A DNA stretch of 64,000 nt from assembly GCF_001705515.1 (NCBI RefSeq), contig NZ_MDJS01000003.1, forward strand, positions 775,971 to 839,970, given 5' to 3'. Below the pieces are notes generated by a model. The model saw nothing but the letters and a program-made list of their open reading frames with translations. It was not told where the DNA came from and made no database searches. The DNA comes from Mucilaginibacter sp. PPCGB 2223. Its GTDB lineage: Bacteria > Bacteroidota > Bacteroidia > Sphingobacteriales > Sphingobacteriaceae. This document shows positions 35,384 to 43,583 of the stretch, piece after piece. The stretch's first letter is position 1. Each line of letters opens with the position of its first letter. A program made the translations under genes and the position numbers.

Positions 35384-37327
35384 ATGCGGTACTTGCTTTT
35401 ATTTTGCGGCCTGCTGCCATTTATGGTACTTGCCCAGCATCCGGCTGAGCAACTTAACCGCTTAAAACAGGTTTCCGAAAGTGAAAAACCGAAGATCTAC
35501 CTGGCACTCAGCCAGGCTTATATGGAACAGCAGCCCGACTCGGCAGTGCACTATGCCAATGAAGGAATGCGGCTGGCCGAGAAACGGAACGATCAGCCTT
35601 CACAGGCAGCCCTTTTATTACAATTAGGTCGTGTTAATGCTTTACATCACCATGATTTATTAGCCAAACGTTTTTACCAGGAGGCGCTTGGTATTTACCG
35701 GTCAGTACACGATGCCGAAGGCACAGCGCGCTGTGATGACGCGTTAGGCCAGTTGGAGGGCGCCGAAAAAAAGATACCATTGGCTGCCGGAGAGCTGGAT
35801 AAAGCAGCCAGGCTGTATGCCGGGCAACGCGACAGTAACAGCGTGGCAGAAGCTTGGGAAGAGTTGGGCAAGGTTTATGCCGAAAACGGTAACCCGGAAA
35901 AAGCCTTGCAATATTATCATAAGGCCCTGGCATTTTACGAACATCGCAAAGAAACGCCGGCAGCCTATTTTGTAGTGCTCGAAAACATAAGCAACCTTTA
36001 CCAAAAAAAGGGCGACAGCGCCGCGGCAATGCATTATCTCGATAAGGCGGTCCGTAGCAGCAGGCAACGTCCGGGCGAGGAAGAAATCCATTTGCTTAAT
36101 GAGCAAGGGATAGCACTTGAGCGGGAAAAAGATCCGTTGAAAGCCCTCGCCGTTTTTAAAGAAGCTCTGGCGCAAGCTAAAAAACACCAGCAGCCCGAGC
36201 AGCAGGCAGAGGCGCTGATCCATATCGCCGAGTTATTACGCCAGCAAGATACAGGCACCAGCCTTACCGATTTGAAAACGGCGTTGCAAATTGCCGAAAA
36301 ACTGCATGAACCCCAATTGGAAGCGCGGATTTATGCAGGCATGGCCGGTGTATACCGGCAGGAAAAGAATTACAAGGAGGCAATGGACGCGCTGGAGGAA
36401 GAGCACCACCTGGTTGACAGCTTATTGAATGCCGATACTACCAAAGATATTGCAGCTCTCGATAGCAGCTATATGCTGGAAAGCTCACGCGAAAAGATAG
36501 GCGGGCTGCAGCAGGCAAATAAACAGGAAAAGCGTGAACTATGGTTAACTATCATGTTTTGTGTTTTGGCCATAATTTTTGCAGGTGGGCTTTGGTGGTA
36601 CCTGCGTAAAATACGGCATTTGAATGAAGAGCTGAGAGCATCGAATCAGATTAAAGATACCCTATTTTCAATAATTGGTCACGACCTGAAGGGGCCGGCC
36701 GGCAGTGCTGCCCAATTGTTCGAACTCATGGAGACCGAAAACTTCACCGAGACCGAACTACGCGGGATGATCGGTGAGCTGCGTTTACAAACTACTGCTT
36801 CGCTTGAGCTGCTGCAGGCTTTGTTTGAGTGGGGTAAAGCGCAACTGCAGGGTGTTAAAGTTAATCCTTCCGATTTCGACCCCGGTCCGGTTGTAGAACG
36901 ATGCATTCATCTGTTGTCGCAACAGGCGGCACAGAAAAATATAGCCATCAATAACGAACTGCCGCCACACCTGCGTATTCATGCTGATGCCGATCATTTC
37001 GAGTTAGTAATACGTAACCTGGTGTCAAATGCAATTAAATTTACCTATCCAAACGGGCATATAGATATAGGCACTACCCGCCATGGGGACAAAAACACCG
37101 AAACTACTTTCTTTGTGCGCGATAATGGCATAGGAATAAATGAATCGCAGCAGGCTTCTTTCCGGTCGGGCCAAATGCAGGTTAGCTTTGGTACGGGCCG
37201 GGAAAAAGGGAGTGGTTTGGGGCTGCTCCTGGTGAGAGATTTTGTAAAAGCCAACCAGGGGCGTATCTGGCTGGAAAGCCGTGAGGGAAAGGGAACTACC
37301 TTTTTTATCGCTTTCCCATCAGCCTGA
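35384..37327 (+). CDS. TPR-containing sensor histidine kinase
   Basis: This 647-residue protein has a signal peptide (residues 1-17, ends FMVLAQ). It carries about eight TPR-like helical repeats (about 25-370; for example EAWEELGKVYAENGNPEKAL, and IYAGMAGVYRQEKNYKEAMD). One transmembrane helix follows (about 386-407, TIMFCVLAIIFAGGLWWYL). The kinase core has the phospho-acceptor H433 in FSIIGHDLKGPAGS and the ATP-binding boxes LVSNAIKFT, VRDNGIGI and GSGLGLLLVRDFV. There is no receiver domain. The TPR region would lie in the periplasm and sense protein partners or envelope state. The H box is HDLKGP rather than HELRTP, a variant common in Bacteroidota TPR kinases. It follows the hybrid kinase gene in the same direction, but the 157-base gap leaves co-transcription open. 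No response regulator lies next to it. Confidence 0.88.
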   Translation: MRYLLLFCGLLPFMVLAQHPAEQLNRLKQVSESEKPKIYLALSQAYMEQQPDSAVHYANEGMRLAEKRNDQPSQAALLLQLGRVNALHHHDLLAKRFYQEALGIYRSVHDAEGTARCDDALGQLEGAEKKIPLAAGELDKAARLYAGQRDSNSVAEAWEELGKVYAENGNPEKALQYYHKALAFYEHRKETPAAYFVVLENISNLYQKKGDSAAAMHYLDKAVRSSRQRPGEEEIHLLNEQGIALEREKDPLKALAVFKEALAQAKKHQQPEQQAEALIHIAELLRQQDTGTSLTDLKTALQIAEKLHEPQLEARIYAGMAGVYRQEKNYKEAMDALEEEHHLVDSLLNADTTKDIAALDSSYMLESSREKIGGLQQANKQEKRELWLTIMFCVLAIIFAGGLWWYLRKIRHLNEELRASNQIKDTLFSIIGHDLKGPAGSAAQLFELMETENFTETELRGMIGELRLQTTASLELLQALFEWGKAQLQGVKVNPSDFDPGPVVERCIHLLSQQAAQKNIAINNELPPHLRIHADADHFELVIRNLVSNAIKFTYPNGHIDIGTTRHGDKNTETTFFVRDNGIGINESQQASFRSGQMQVSFGTGREKGSGLGLLLVRDFVKANQGRIWLESREGKGTTFFIAFPSA

Positions 37328-37486
37328 TCCTGGGAGTTTATGCCATCTACCCATTCTTTATGCATCAGACCAATACTGCAGGTCTCAATAATAAACGCTT
37401 TCTGCCGGCGACGGGGTTACCCGGATATAAACATTGTGGCTGGATTTTCTCAGTCACCTATACCGCCGTCTTTGCTGCTAAAACAA

Positions 37487-37512
37487 TTCGGGCCATCTTT
37501 CAATGGCCCGAA
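37487..37512 (-). terminator. Intrinsic terminator of the small DUF4242 gene
   Basis: A perfect 10-bp stem TTCGGGCCAT/ATGGCCCGAA around a six-base loop. On the minus strand it is followed by a T-rich run (TTGTTTTAG). It lies 29 bases past the stop of the 37542-37823 gene, which points toward it. Confidence 0.7.
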
Positions 37513-37541
37513 CTCAAAAGAACATGTGATTATAGGTTATA

Positions 37542-37823
37542 CTATTTAACAGTATGGCCGCCTACAGGGTCAATTATCGCTGTTACCTCGGCGATGGAAT
37601 TTATCGGGAAGTTGCCCAGTTTGGCATGTTCCCTTAATACCTCCTCACTCTCGGCTATATGTATGCAATATATTTTATTACCGGTAACAAACGATTGTAC
37701 CCAGTGATAAGGTTTACCTAACTCGTTTACGGCATTACACGAGGTTAGCGAAATACCTTGTAATTCTTCATTCGTAAGATTGCCTGCACCCGGAAGCTCT
37801 CTCTCAATAACAAACTTTTTCAT
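37542..37823 (-). CDS. Small single-domain DUF4242 protein
   Basis: This 93-residue protein starts KFVIERELPGAGNLTNEEL and ends AEVTAIIDPVG, the pattern of DUF4242, a ferredoxin-like fold family that includes the Streptomyces nickel-binding protein SCO4226. The central strand region is YHWVQSFVTGNKIYCIHIAE, followed by the helix EEVLREHAKLGNFP. Compared with the two-domain protein at 40630 it lacks the AHAKDL-type histidine and the AHG motif, so metal binding may be lost or changed. It has no signal peptide and is probably cytoplasmic. It lies just downstream of the LAL regulator gene on the same strand, but has its own operator and promoter overlapping the end of that gene. The biochemical role of the family is unknown; a metal-binding or stress-related role is a guess. 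Confidence 0.75.
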   Translation of the reverse strand: MKKFVIERELPGAGNLTNEELQGISLTSCNAVNELGKPYHWVQSFVTGNKIYCIHIAESEEVLREHAKLGNFPINSIAEVTAIIDPVGGHTVK

Positions 37824-37855
37824 AGTAATTAATTCTTAATTGTAAATAACAGCTA

Positions 37856-37927
37856 CAAAAATGAGTATTGAGCGCCTGGCGGATATCAGGGGTATTCCCT
37901 ATTTTAAAATAGCCGTTCCCTATTTTA
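37856..37927 (-). promoter_or_regulatory. Tandem operator plus -7 box upstream of the small DUF4242 gene
   Basis: Read on the minus strand, two copies of TAAAATAGGGAA (plus coordinates 37916-37927 and 37895-37906) are spaced exactly 21 bases apart. Exactly 35 bases after the second copy comes the TTTG of a -7-like box CATTTTTG (TTTG at 37859-37856). The second copy contains the perfect palindrome CTATTTTAAAATAG. The first copy overlaps the stop codon of the LAL regulator gene. The same arrangement occurs before the gene at 40630. Confidence 0.75.
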
Positions 37928-40517
37928 TAATTTCGAGGTTTATAGCTTCCTGAACCGCTTTTATACGGTTGTTTACATTAAGCTTTAGTAATATAGAAGA
38001 GATATGGTGATCGACCGTTTTAGCCGAGATAAAAAGCCGCCCGGCGATCTCCCTATTTTGTAACCCCTCTTTGAGCAAAGCCAGGATATCGAGTTCGCGT
38101 GTGGTCAGGTATGCTTTGTTTGAGCGAGTACTTTCGCGGATACCGCGGGGTATGCTTTTAATGCCCGAAGTACGCATCTCGGTTTTCATTTTTTGATACA
38201 CAGCATCTGCTCCGAGCTTTTGGATAATGTTGATTGCTTTTCGTTTATCCACATCATTGCCGTCAAATAAGATGAGCGCCTGTTCGTAGGCGCATCCCAG
38301 ACCTTCCCAAAGGGCGGCTATATTCTGTATTTGTTTTTTATTCTGAGCATGATATCCTTCAAAAGTATCTTTCAGTTGTACTTTCTTCTTCCTGGCCTTA
38401 AACATCCAAAATACAAGTTCGTTGTTTTCAAATGCAGGATCAACGTTTTTAAGGATGTTCAAAGTACGATCGATTATATCCGGCTCAATGATATTTTTAC
38501 CTGTTATCCATTCGTATTCTAATAAAGAAGCCAATACCGGGGCTATTCTTTGCAGTTCCATTGTCTCAAAAGCCAATACCTTCGCTTTGCTAAGGTATTG
38601 AAGCGACTCCGGGTTGCCCCGACGCATCTTTATCTTCCCCTTTACCGTTAGGGCGCCAATTTTAATAACGGTAACCTGGTTTTCGTTTTGAAGCAGGCTA
38701 TCTGCAATACACAGCGCTTCATCCCAGCTGCCTGTTTCGAGTTTTAGCTGCGCATTTAATGATGACATATATGCCGACCATGAATCCAGGTCCCGTTCCT
38801 CACAATAGCTGATGCCTTCTTCCAATATCAGTTTTGCATAAGCGTAATTTTTCATGGCTAAGCTCATGTTCCCAATATTAGTAAAGGCGCGCGCAGCGTG
38901 TTCGTGATAAGCGTTTTTCAGGCAAATTTCAAGGCTCTGTTTTAATAAAGTCAATCCTTTTTCGTGGGATAACCTGGTTCCCATTTGCGCCGTACCAACA
39001 TTGTTCAGGGCATGGGCATAGGTTTCGTTATCATTCAGCTCAAGCGCCATGGCCATTGCCTGCTCTCCCCACGATATACAATCCTCAATCTCGTTGCTCA
39101 GCATTTTCAATTGCGACATATTGCTCAGCGCTTTCGCCTTGCTAACCGATGGCGGCTGCGTGTCCAGCACATCAATGGCCTGTTGCGCAAAGCTTTCAGC
39201 TTGTTTGCGGTTCCCGTCGAACCACCAAAGCCGCGATAAAAAGCGCATACAGTTTCCTGTCTTTTCAGTATCTCCACTCTTTTCCAAAAGGCCCAATACT
39301 TTTTGCTGATACGCGATGGCCTCTTTGATCTGATTAGTCAAATAGCACTCGTACGAGTACGCTTCATACAGTTCAATCAGCACAGCTTTATCGTTCCCCT
39401 GGTAGTATTCAATAGCCGATAAATACAAGCTGGCAGCCTGGATATGGCAGCCTGCCGACATGGCCTGCCTCGCTGCTAAAGGCGCATAATGAACTACCAG
39501 TTCGTATTCGTTGGCATGTTTAGCGTGGTGAATGATCCGTTCTATCTGTTGGCTTTGCTCAAAATCCCCGCGAAACAGCCCGAGTATCCTTTTATTGAGT
39601 CTGGCCCGCAGCATCGGCGAAAGCGAATCTTCTATTGCCCTGCGGTATAGCTCGTGCTTAAAAAACATTATCCCGTCGCGGGGGATCAGTACCTTCAGGG
39701 CGAGGCAATTTTCAATGGCGCCGGAATAGCCCGGCTCCATTTTTTCGAGGTATTTGATCTCAAAGCCGGCCGGGAATACCGATACCGTTTGCCAGATGTG
39801 CTTCGTTCTCTCATCCAGGCTGTTATATACCGAGAGGATCGAGTCTTTAATATTATCCGGGATACCCGGGCTATAGCTGGCCAGTATCTCGTTTACGTAG
39901 AACGGATTGCCGCCCGTAATACTGTAAACGTCTTCGCCGCTATACCCTCTTGCAACAGCCATAGCATCTACAGCCTGGGGGGATAGTGGAGTTAATTGCA
40001 GCCTTGTAAATGAATCGGGTGGTAAGTGCCCAAGTATATTTCGCAACGGGTGGCGCAGGCCGATTTCGTTATCACGATAGGTTAGGATAAAAAAACAACG
40101 TGTATGTATAATACGCCGGGCCAGGAACTTGATAAAATCTATCGTTGCCTCGTCCGCCCAATGGATATCTTCGAATACCACGATCGTTTCCTGCTCCGGG
40201 TCAGAAAGCTCCTGCAGGAACTTTGTGAATAATGCAGACCTGTCGGCAATATCAACACTGCCCTGAAATAAGTTGCTTTTGAGCTGCCATGCAATATCGT
40301 ACAGCGGGGCCAGCGGGCGGGGCGTAAATAAGGCGTCGCATGTTCCGGTATATATCCGGCAAGTTCCGTTCTGCGTCTTACAGAAGGCTTTAACCAACGA
40401 TGTTTTACCGATACCGGCTTCGCCGCCTAACAATACACAGTGCCCTTCGCCGCTTCCAAGGTACTCAAACTTGCTTTGCAGCGAAGCTAAAAATCCGGCC
40501 CTTTCTATCAATTCCAT
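37920..40517 (-). CDS. LAL-family transcription regulator (AAA ATPase, TPR-like repeats, LuxR-type HTH)
   Basis: This 865-residue protein begins with an AAA/STAND-type ATPase: Walker A GGEAGIGKTS (residues 31-40) and Walker B IVVFEDIHWADEATIDF (about 112-128). Helical TPR-like repeats fill about 330-700 (for example EHAARAFTNIGNMSLAMKNY). The end is a LuxR/GerE helix-turn-helix (about 803-865: LTTRELDILALLKEGLQNRE, then KTVDHHISSILLKLNV). This is the large ATP-binding LuxR (LAL, MalT-like) plan, where ligand and ATP drive oligomerization on DNA. No membrane segment or receiver domain is present. DUF4242 genes lie on both sides, each with the same tandem operator, and one operator copy pair sits 12-45 bases before this gene's start. 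It is probably the activator of both DUF4242 units and may control its own expression. The ligand is unknown. Confidence 0.88.
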   Translation of the reverse strand: MELIERAGFLASLQSKFEYLGSGEGHCVLLGGEAGIGKTSLVKAFCKTQNGTCRIYTGTCDALFTPRPLAPLYDIAWQLKSNLFQGSVDIADRSALFTKFLQELSDPEQETIVVFEDIHWADEATIDFIKFLARRIIHTRCFFILTYRDNEIGLRHPLRNILGHLPPDSFTRLQLTPLSPQAVDAMAVARGYSGEDVYSITGGNPFYVNEILASYSPGIPDNIKDSILSVYNSLDERTKHIWQTVSVFPAGFEIKYLEKMEPGYSGAIENCLALKVLIPRDGIMFFKHELYRRAIEDSLSPMLRARLNKRILGLFRGDFEQSQQIERIIHHAKHANEYELVVHYAPLAARQAMSAGCHIQAASLYLSAIEYYQGNDKAVLIELYEAYSYECYLTNQIKEAIAYQQKVLGLLEKSGDTEKTGNCMRFLSRLWWFDGNRKQAESFAQQAIDVLDTQPPSVSKAKALSNMSQLKMLSNEIEDCISWGEQAMAMALELNDNETYAHALNNVGTAQMGTRLSHEKGLTLLKQSLEICLKNAYHEHAARAFTNIGNMSLAMKNYAYAKLILEEGISYCEERDLDSWSAYMSSLNAQLKLETGSWDEALCIADSLLQNENQVTVIKIGALTVKGKIKMRRGNPESLQYLSKAKVLAFETMELQRIAPVLASLLEYEWITGKNIIEPDIIDRTLNILKNVDPAFENNELVFWMFKARKKKVQLKDTFEGYHAQNKKQIQNIAALWEGLGCAYEQALILFDGNDVDKRKAINIIQKLGADAVYQKMKTEMRTSGIKSIPRGIRESTRSNKAYLTTRELDILALLKEGLQNREIAGRLFISAKTVDHHISSILLKLNVNNRIKAVQEAINLEIIK

Positions 40518-40528
40518 ATTCCTTAATG

Positions 40529-40601
40529 TAAAATAAGGGAAGCACTATTATAAAATAGGGAATATTCCTTACATCCGGCAAAAAAACAGGGGCGTTCTTT
40601 G
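40529..40601 (+). promoter_or_regulatory. Tandem operator plus -7 box upstream of the double-DUF4242 operon (shared with the divergent LAL gene)
   Basis: TAAAATAAGGGAA (40529-40541) and TAAAATAGGGAA (40551-40562) have their GGG triplets 21 bases apart. The -7-like GTTCTTTG (TTTG at 40598-40601) begins exactly 35 bases after the second copy, as in the other DUF4242 promoter. Flanking bases are also shared: CTATTNTAAAATAGGGAATA, then ATCCG. The site lies between divergent genes and could serve both. Confidence 0.75.
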
Positions 40602-40629
40602 CCGGGAAGTTTAATTTATTATATTTATC

Positions 40630-41280
40630 ATGAAACACACTTTTATTTTTAAAACATTCGCTATCATGATCTTGAATGTCTCTTACGCACCAGCGCATTC
40701 CAATATCGCGCAAGGTAAAGAATCCAAAGTGACACATCAAAAACAAACGGTAAATAATTTGTATATGGATGTGCACCACTTCGGGCCCGGTAAAGTAAAA
40801 TATGATGATGTTGTTAAGGCCCATGCCAAGGACCTGGCAACCGAAGGCAAATTTGGGGTGCATTTTATCAAATTCTGGGTTGATGAGGAACGGGGCAATG
40901 TATACTGCCTGGTCAGTTCGCCAAGTAAACAACTGCTCAAAAAAGTACATGCCAGGGCACATGGTTTGATGCCAAGTGAGATATACCAGGTAACAAGCGG
41001 TGTGGAATCGCCATTAAAACCCGGCAACGGTTTCTTCCTGGATGTACACACACTCGGAGCCGGAAAGGTTACAGCTAAAGCCGCAGCGGCAGTTCATCAA
41101 AAAGATCTGGCAACCGAATCAAAATATGGGGTAAATTTCGTGAACTACTGGGTTAATGAGAAGCAGGGTGTTGTTTTCTGTCTGTCACAAGCTCCGGATT
41201 CGATCAGTATCATCAAAACACACAAGGAAGCCCATGGCCTGGTTCCTGCTTACGTGGAGAGCGTTCGCGAGGGTCAATAA
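40630..41280 (+). CDS. Tandem two-domain DUF4242 protein (SCO4226-like)
   Basis: This 216-residue protein has a hydrophobic N-terminal segment (about 3-22) that may be a signal peptide. Two DUF4242 domains follow, at about 45-125 and 133-212. Each carries the full set of family marks: domain 1 YMDVHHFGPGKV, KAHAKDLATEGKFGV, WVDEERGNVYCL and HARAHGLMPSEIY; domain 2 FLDVHTLGAGKV, VHQKDLATESKYGV, WVNEKQGVVFCL and HKEAHGLVPAYV. The conserved histidines (DVHH/DVHT, AHAKDL/VHQKDL, AHGL) are those expected to bind metal in SCO4226-type proteins. The copies are alike enough to reflect an internal duplication. It is divergent from the LAL regulator gene and 18 bases upstream of a DUF1272 gene, with which it forms an operon. 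Nickel or another metal is a reasonable but unproven ligand. Confidence 0.82.
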   Translation: MKHTFIFKTFAIMILNVSYAPAHSNIAQGKESKVTHQKQTVNNLYMDVHHFGPGKVKYDDVVKAHAKDLATEGKFGVHFIKFWVDEERGNVYCLVSSPSKQLLKKVHARAHGLMPSEIYQVTSGVESPLKPGNGFFLDVHTLGAGKVTAKAAAAVHQKDLATESKYGVNFVNYWVNEKQGVVFCLSQAPDSISIIKTHKEAHGLVPAYVESVREGQ

Positions 41281-41298
41281 GATATCAATTAACAAAAT

Positions 41299-41589
41299 AT
41301 GCTTGAAATAAAACCAACCTGCGAAAATTGCAACAAGCCTTTACCGAACGATTCGGCTGAGGCTATGATATGCAGCTTTGAATGTACGTTTTGTGCCGAT
41401 TGTGTAAACCATGTTTTAGAAAACGTTTGCCCCAATTGTGGCGGCGGGTTTGTACAACGTCCAACACGCCCAAAAGTTAAACTGGAGCGCAACCCTGTAG
41501 GTACGCGCGTGGTTTACAAACCCGTCGATTTAACTGAGTTCGCATTACTTAAAGAGCAATACAAAAATATTGCACCTGATAAAAGGTAG
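41299..41589 (+). CDS. DUF1272 zinc-ribbon-like protein
   Basis: This 96-residue protein has the DUF1272 pattern: CENCNKPLP, then ICSFECTFCADCVNHVLENV, then CPNCGG, giving eight or more cysteines in CxxC-type pairs that should bind zinc. A conserved RPTRPKVKLERNP stretch follows. The C-terminal 30 residues (DLTEFALLKEQYKN) are a helical extension. It lies 18 bases after the double-DUF4242 gene and shares its promoter and terminator. The function of DUF1272 is unknown. Pairing a zinc ribbon with a probable metal-binding DUF4242 protein suggests a metal-homeostasis or redox-stress unit, but this is inference. Confidence 0.85.
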   Translation: MLEIKPTCENCNKPLPNDSAEAMICSFECTFCADCVNHVLENVCPNCGGGFVQRPTRPKVKLERNPVGTRVVYKPVDLTEFALLKEQYKNIAPDKR

Positions 41590-41616
41590 CAAAACTATCT
41601 GTGTTATCCGCCTGAC

Positions 41617-41658
41617 ACAAAGCCGCCCTGATGATTTTCATCATCAGGGCGGCTTTGT
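41617..41658. terminator. Strong bidirectional terminator between convergent operons
   Basis: A perfect 18-bp stem ACAAAGCCGCCCTGATGA / TCATCAGGGCGGCTTTGT with a six-base loop, followed by a T-rich run on the plus strand. It separates the DUF1272 gene from the convergent SusD gene and can serve both. Confidence 0.9.
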
Positions 41659-41677
41659 TTATTATTTTAATTGTTAT

Positions 41678-43561
41678 TTATGGGATCTTATCCAGCGGAG
41701 GCACGTTTGTTGCAGCTCCGTTATACCCTTTATTCTGATTGATATGACCGGTAACATTGAGGTCGATATCGCTCTGCGGAATTGGCCACAATACGTGATA
41801 TGGAGAAATGGTAAAGTGATTACCTGAATTGGTAACTACGTTCGGGTTTTTATAAAAATCGTTTTTCTCCATAATACGATCGTAAAAAAAGTTGCTGGTA
41901 GAGAAGTTGGCCACGCTGTAGGTCCTTCCCTTGTAATCGGCTATACCGGTTTGCGCAAAGATGAAAGCAATACGGGTAAGCTCTGTTTTACGGGGCTCCT
42001 CCCAGAACAACTCACGGGCGCGCTCATCCAGTATGGTACCAATGTTTACCTGGGTCGGATCGGTTAACAACTGGGCCTGTGCACGGGCACGTACCTGGTT
42101 AATATCGGCCATAGCCAGCGCCGGCTGCCCTTTCCAGATATAAGCTTCGGCACGCAGCAGGTAGGTTTCAGCTTCGCGGAATACATACCAGTCGGTATTG
42201 GTACCACGTGGCGGGCTCCACCATTTATCTACAGCGGTATTACCACCGCCCCAGTTGATGAATACTTTGTAGTGCGGCCAGCCAAACCATGCGCGGATAC
42301 TATCCTGCGGGCCATTCAGAAACACCCGGCCGGGCACTTTGGCATCGGCATCTACCCATTGTTGCAGGTTTTTGCCATACCAGGCAGGATCGGTAGTTTT
42401 AATGGCCGAATTGTTGTAAACCAGGTCGGTCATATTCATCCAGTTGCCCGGAGCATGGCGTAAGTCGGTATTATCGGTCCAGATGTATTTGGTGGCATAA
42501 GCAGTTTGGCGGCAGCGGCCAATACCGCGGCCATACCACAACGTGATCGGGTATTCGGCAGTTATCGGGTCAACAACACCAGGCTTGTGGTTGGTTGGGG
42601 TAAGTATGGTACCATTATGCCACATAGGCACGCAGTTACGCATTACCTGCGAACCATTGGTAATAGCACCGGTCAGGTTGTCACGGTCGATCACATTGTA
42701 AATGGCCTCGGTATTGGCGGCGATAGATTTGTTATCGGGGCGGTGCAAATCCCAGATCACATTTTTGGTCGCGTCTGAAGCTACGATGCCAAAACGGTTG
42801 GTCATCAAATGGTATGGGCCATTAATTACTGTATTGGCTGCAGTGATAGCATCGTCAAACAATCCCAGGGCCAGGTCAACCTTGCAAAGCAGGTGAGCAG
42901 CAGCACCTTTGGTTACAGTACCCTTAGCACCGCCATCGGTAAGGTTGGCAACAGCAAACTCCAGGTCGATTTTCAACTGTTTCAGGATAGCTGTGCGCGA
43001 TACGGTTTGATAGCCGGTATTTACACCCTGCTCTTCGTGGAACGGGGCCGGAACATCGCCAAACTGGTGTACCAGACGATAGTAACGATAGGCCCTGTGG
43101 AAATAAGCGGTAGCTAACATAGCATTGCGCGCAGCCGGGGTGGGCCAGCTAATGTTATCAATACGGCTGATGATCACGTTGGCATCTTTAACACCCGCAT
43201 ACCAGGTATACCAATATCGGAATATCTTATTATAGTCATCGCTATCGTTATTGGAGGTTGGGGTAATACGCACATTCAAATCCTGTGCAGGTGTGGTTTT
43301 ATCGGTTGTACCTTCTACATAAGCATCGGTAAACACACACTCGGTAAGCAACGGCGCCGAATCACTAAAAAACTCGAAACGTACGCCGATGTTCAAATTG
43401 AGCGCGGCATCGGTAAACGCTGCTACAGAGGTAAGCGTAGCATCGGGCGTAAATTTTGATGGCAGCGAAGGCGACAGTTCATCGCGTTTGGTACAGCCCT
43501 GGGCAATAAACATTGCACCAAGTGTTAGCGCCGCTATTATATTTTTATTTGTCTTTTTCAT
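41678..43561 (-). CDS. SusD/RagB-family outer-membrane lipoprotein (second locus)
   Basis: This 627-residue lipoprotein has the lipobox IAQGC with C23. SusD marks are the block KIFRYWYTWYAGVKDANVII, then ATAYFHRAYRYYRLVHQFGD, TKGAAAHLLCKVDLALGLFD, and the late YVFREAETYLLRAEAYIWKG and DERARELFWEEPRKTELTRI. It ends with a GHINQNKGYNG-type tail. It is longer than the first SusD (493 residues), mainly through a long central insertion. It follows its SusC gene by 22 bases on the minus strand. With the divergent alginate-lyase-like gene beyond SusC it suggests uptake of an acidic polysaccharide. Confidence 0.95.
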   Translation of the reverse strand: MKKTNKNIIAALTLGAMFIAQGCTKRDELSPSLPSKFTPDATLTSVAAFTDAALNLNIGVRFEFFSDSAPLLTECVFTDAYVEGTTDKTTPAQDLNVRITPTSNNDSDDYNKIFRYWYTWYAGVKDANVIISRIDNISWPTPAARNAMLATAYFHRAYRYYRLVHQFGDVPAPFHEEQGVNTGYQTVSRTAILKQLKIDLEFAVANLTDGGAKGTVTKGAAAHLLCKVDLALGLFDDAITAANTVINGPYHLMTNRFGIVASDATKNVIWDLHRPDNKSIAANTEAIYNVIDRDNLTGAITNGSQVMRNCVPMWHNGTILTPTNHKPGVVDPITAEYPITLWYGRGIGRCRQTAYATKYIWTDNTDLRHAPGNWMNMTDLVYNNSAIKTTDPAWYGKNLQQWVDADAKVPGRVFLNGPQDSIRAWFGWPHYKVFINWGGGNTAVDKWWSPPRGTNTDWYVFREAETYLLRAEAYIWKGQPALAMADINQVRARAQAQLLTDPTQVNIGTILDERARELFWEEPRKTELTRIAFIFAQTGIADYKGRTYSVANFSTSNFFYDRIMEKNDFYKNPNVVTNSGNHFTISPYHVLWPIPQSDIDLNVTGHINQNKGYNGAATNVPPLDKIP

Positions 43562-43583
43562 ATATCACAATTCTTTAATCGGG

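Noticed and set aside
37340..37707. Short plus-strand frames after the TPR kinase gene
   Set aside because: They run across the terminator hairpin at 37487-37512 and antisense to the DUF4242 gene.
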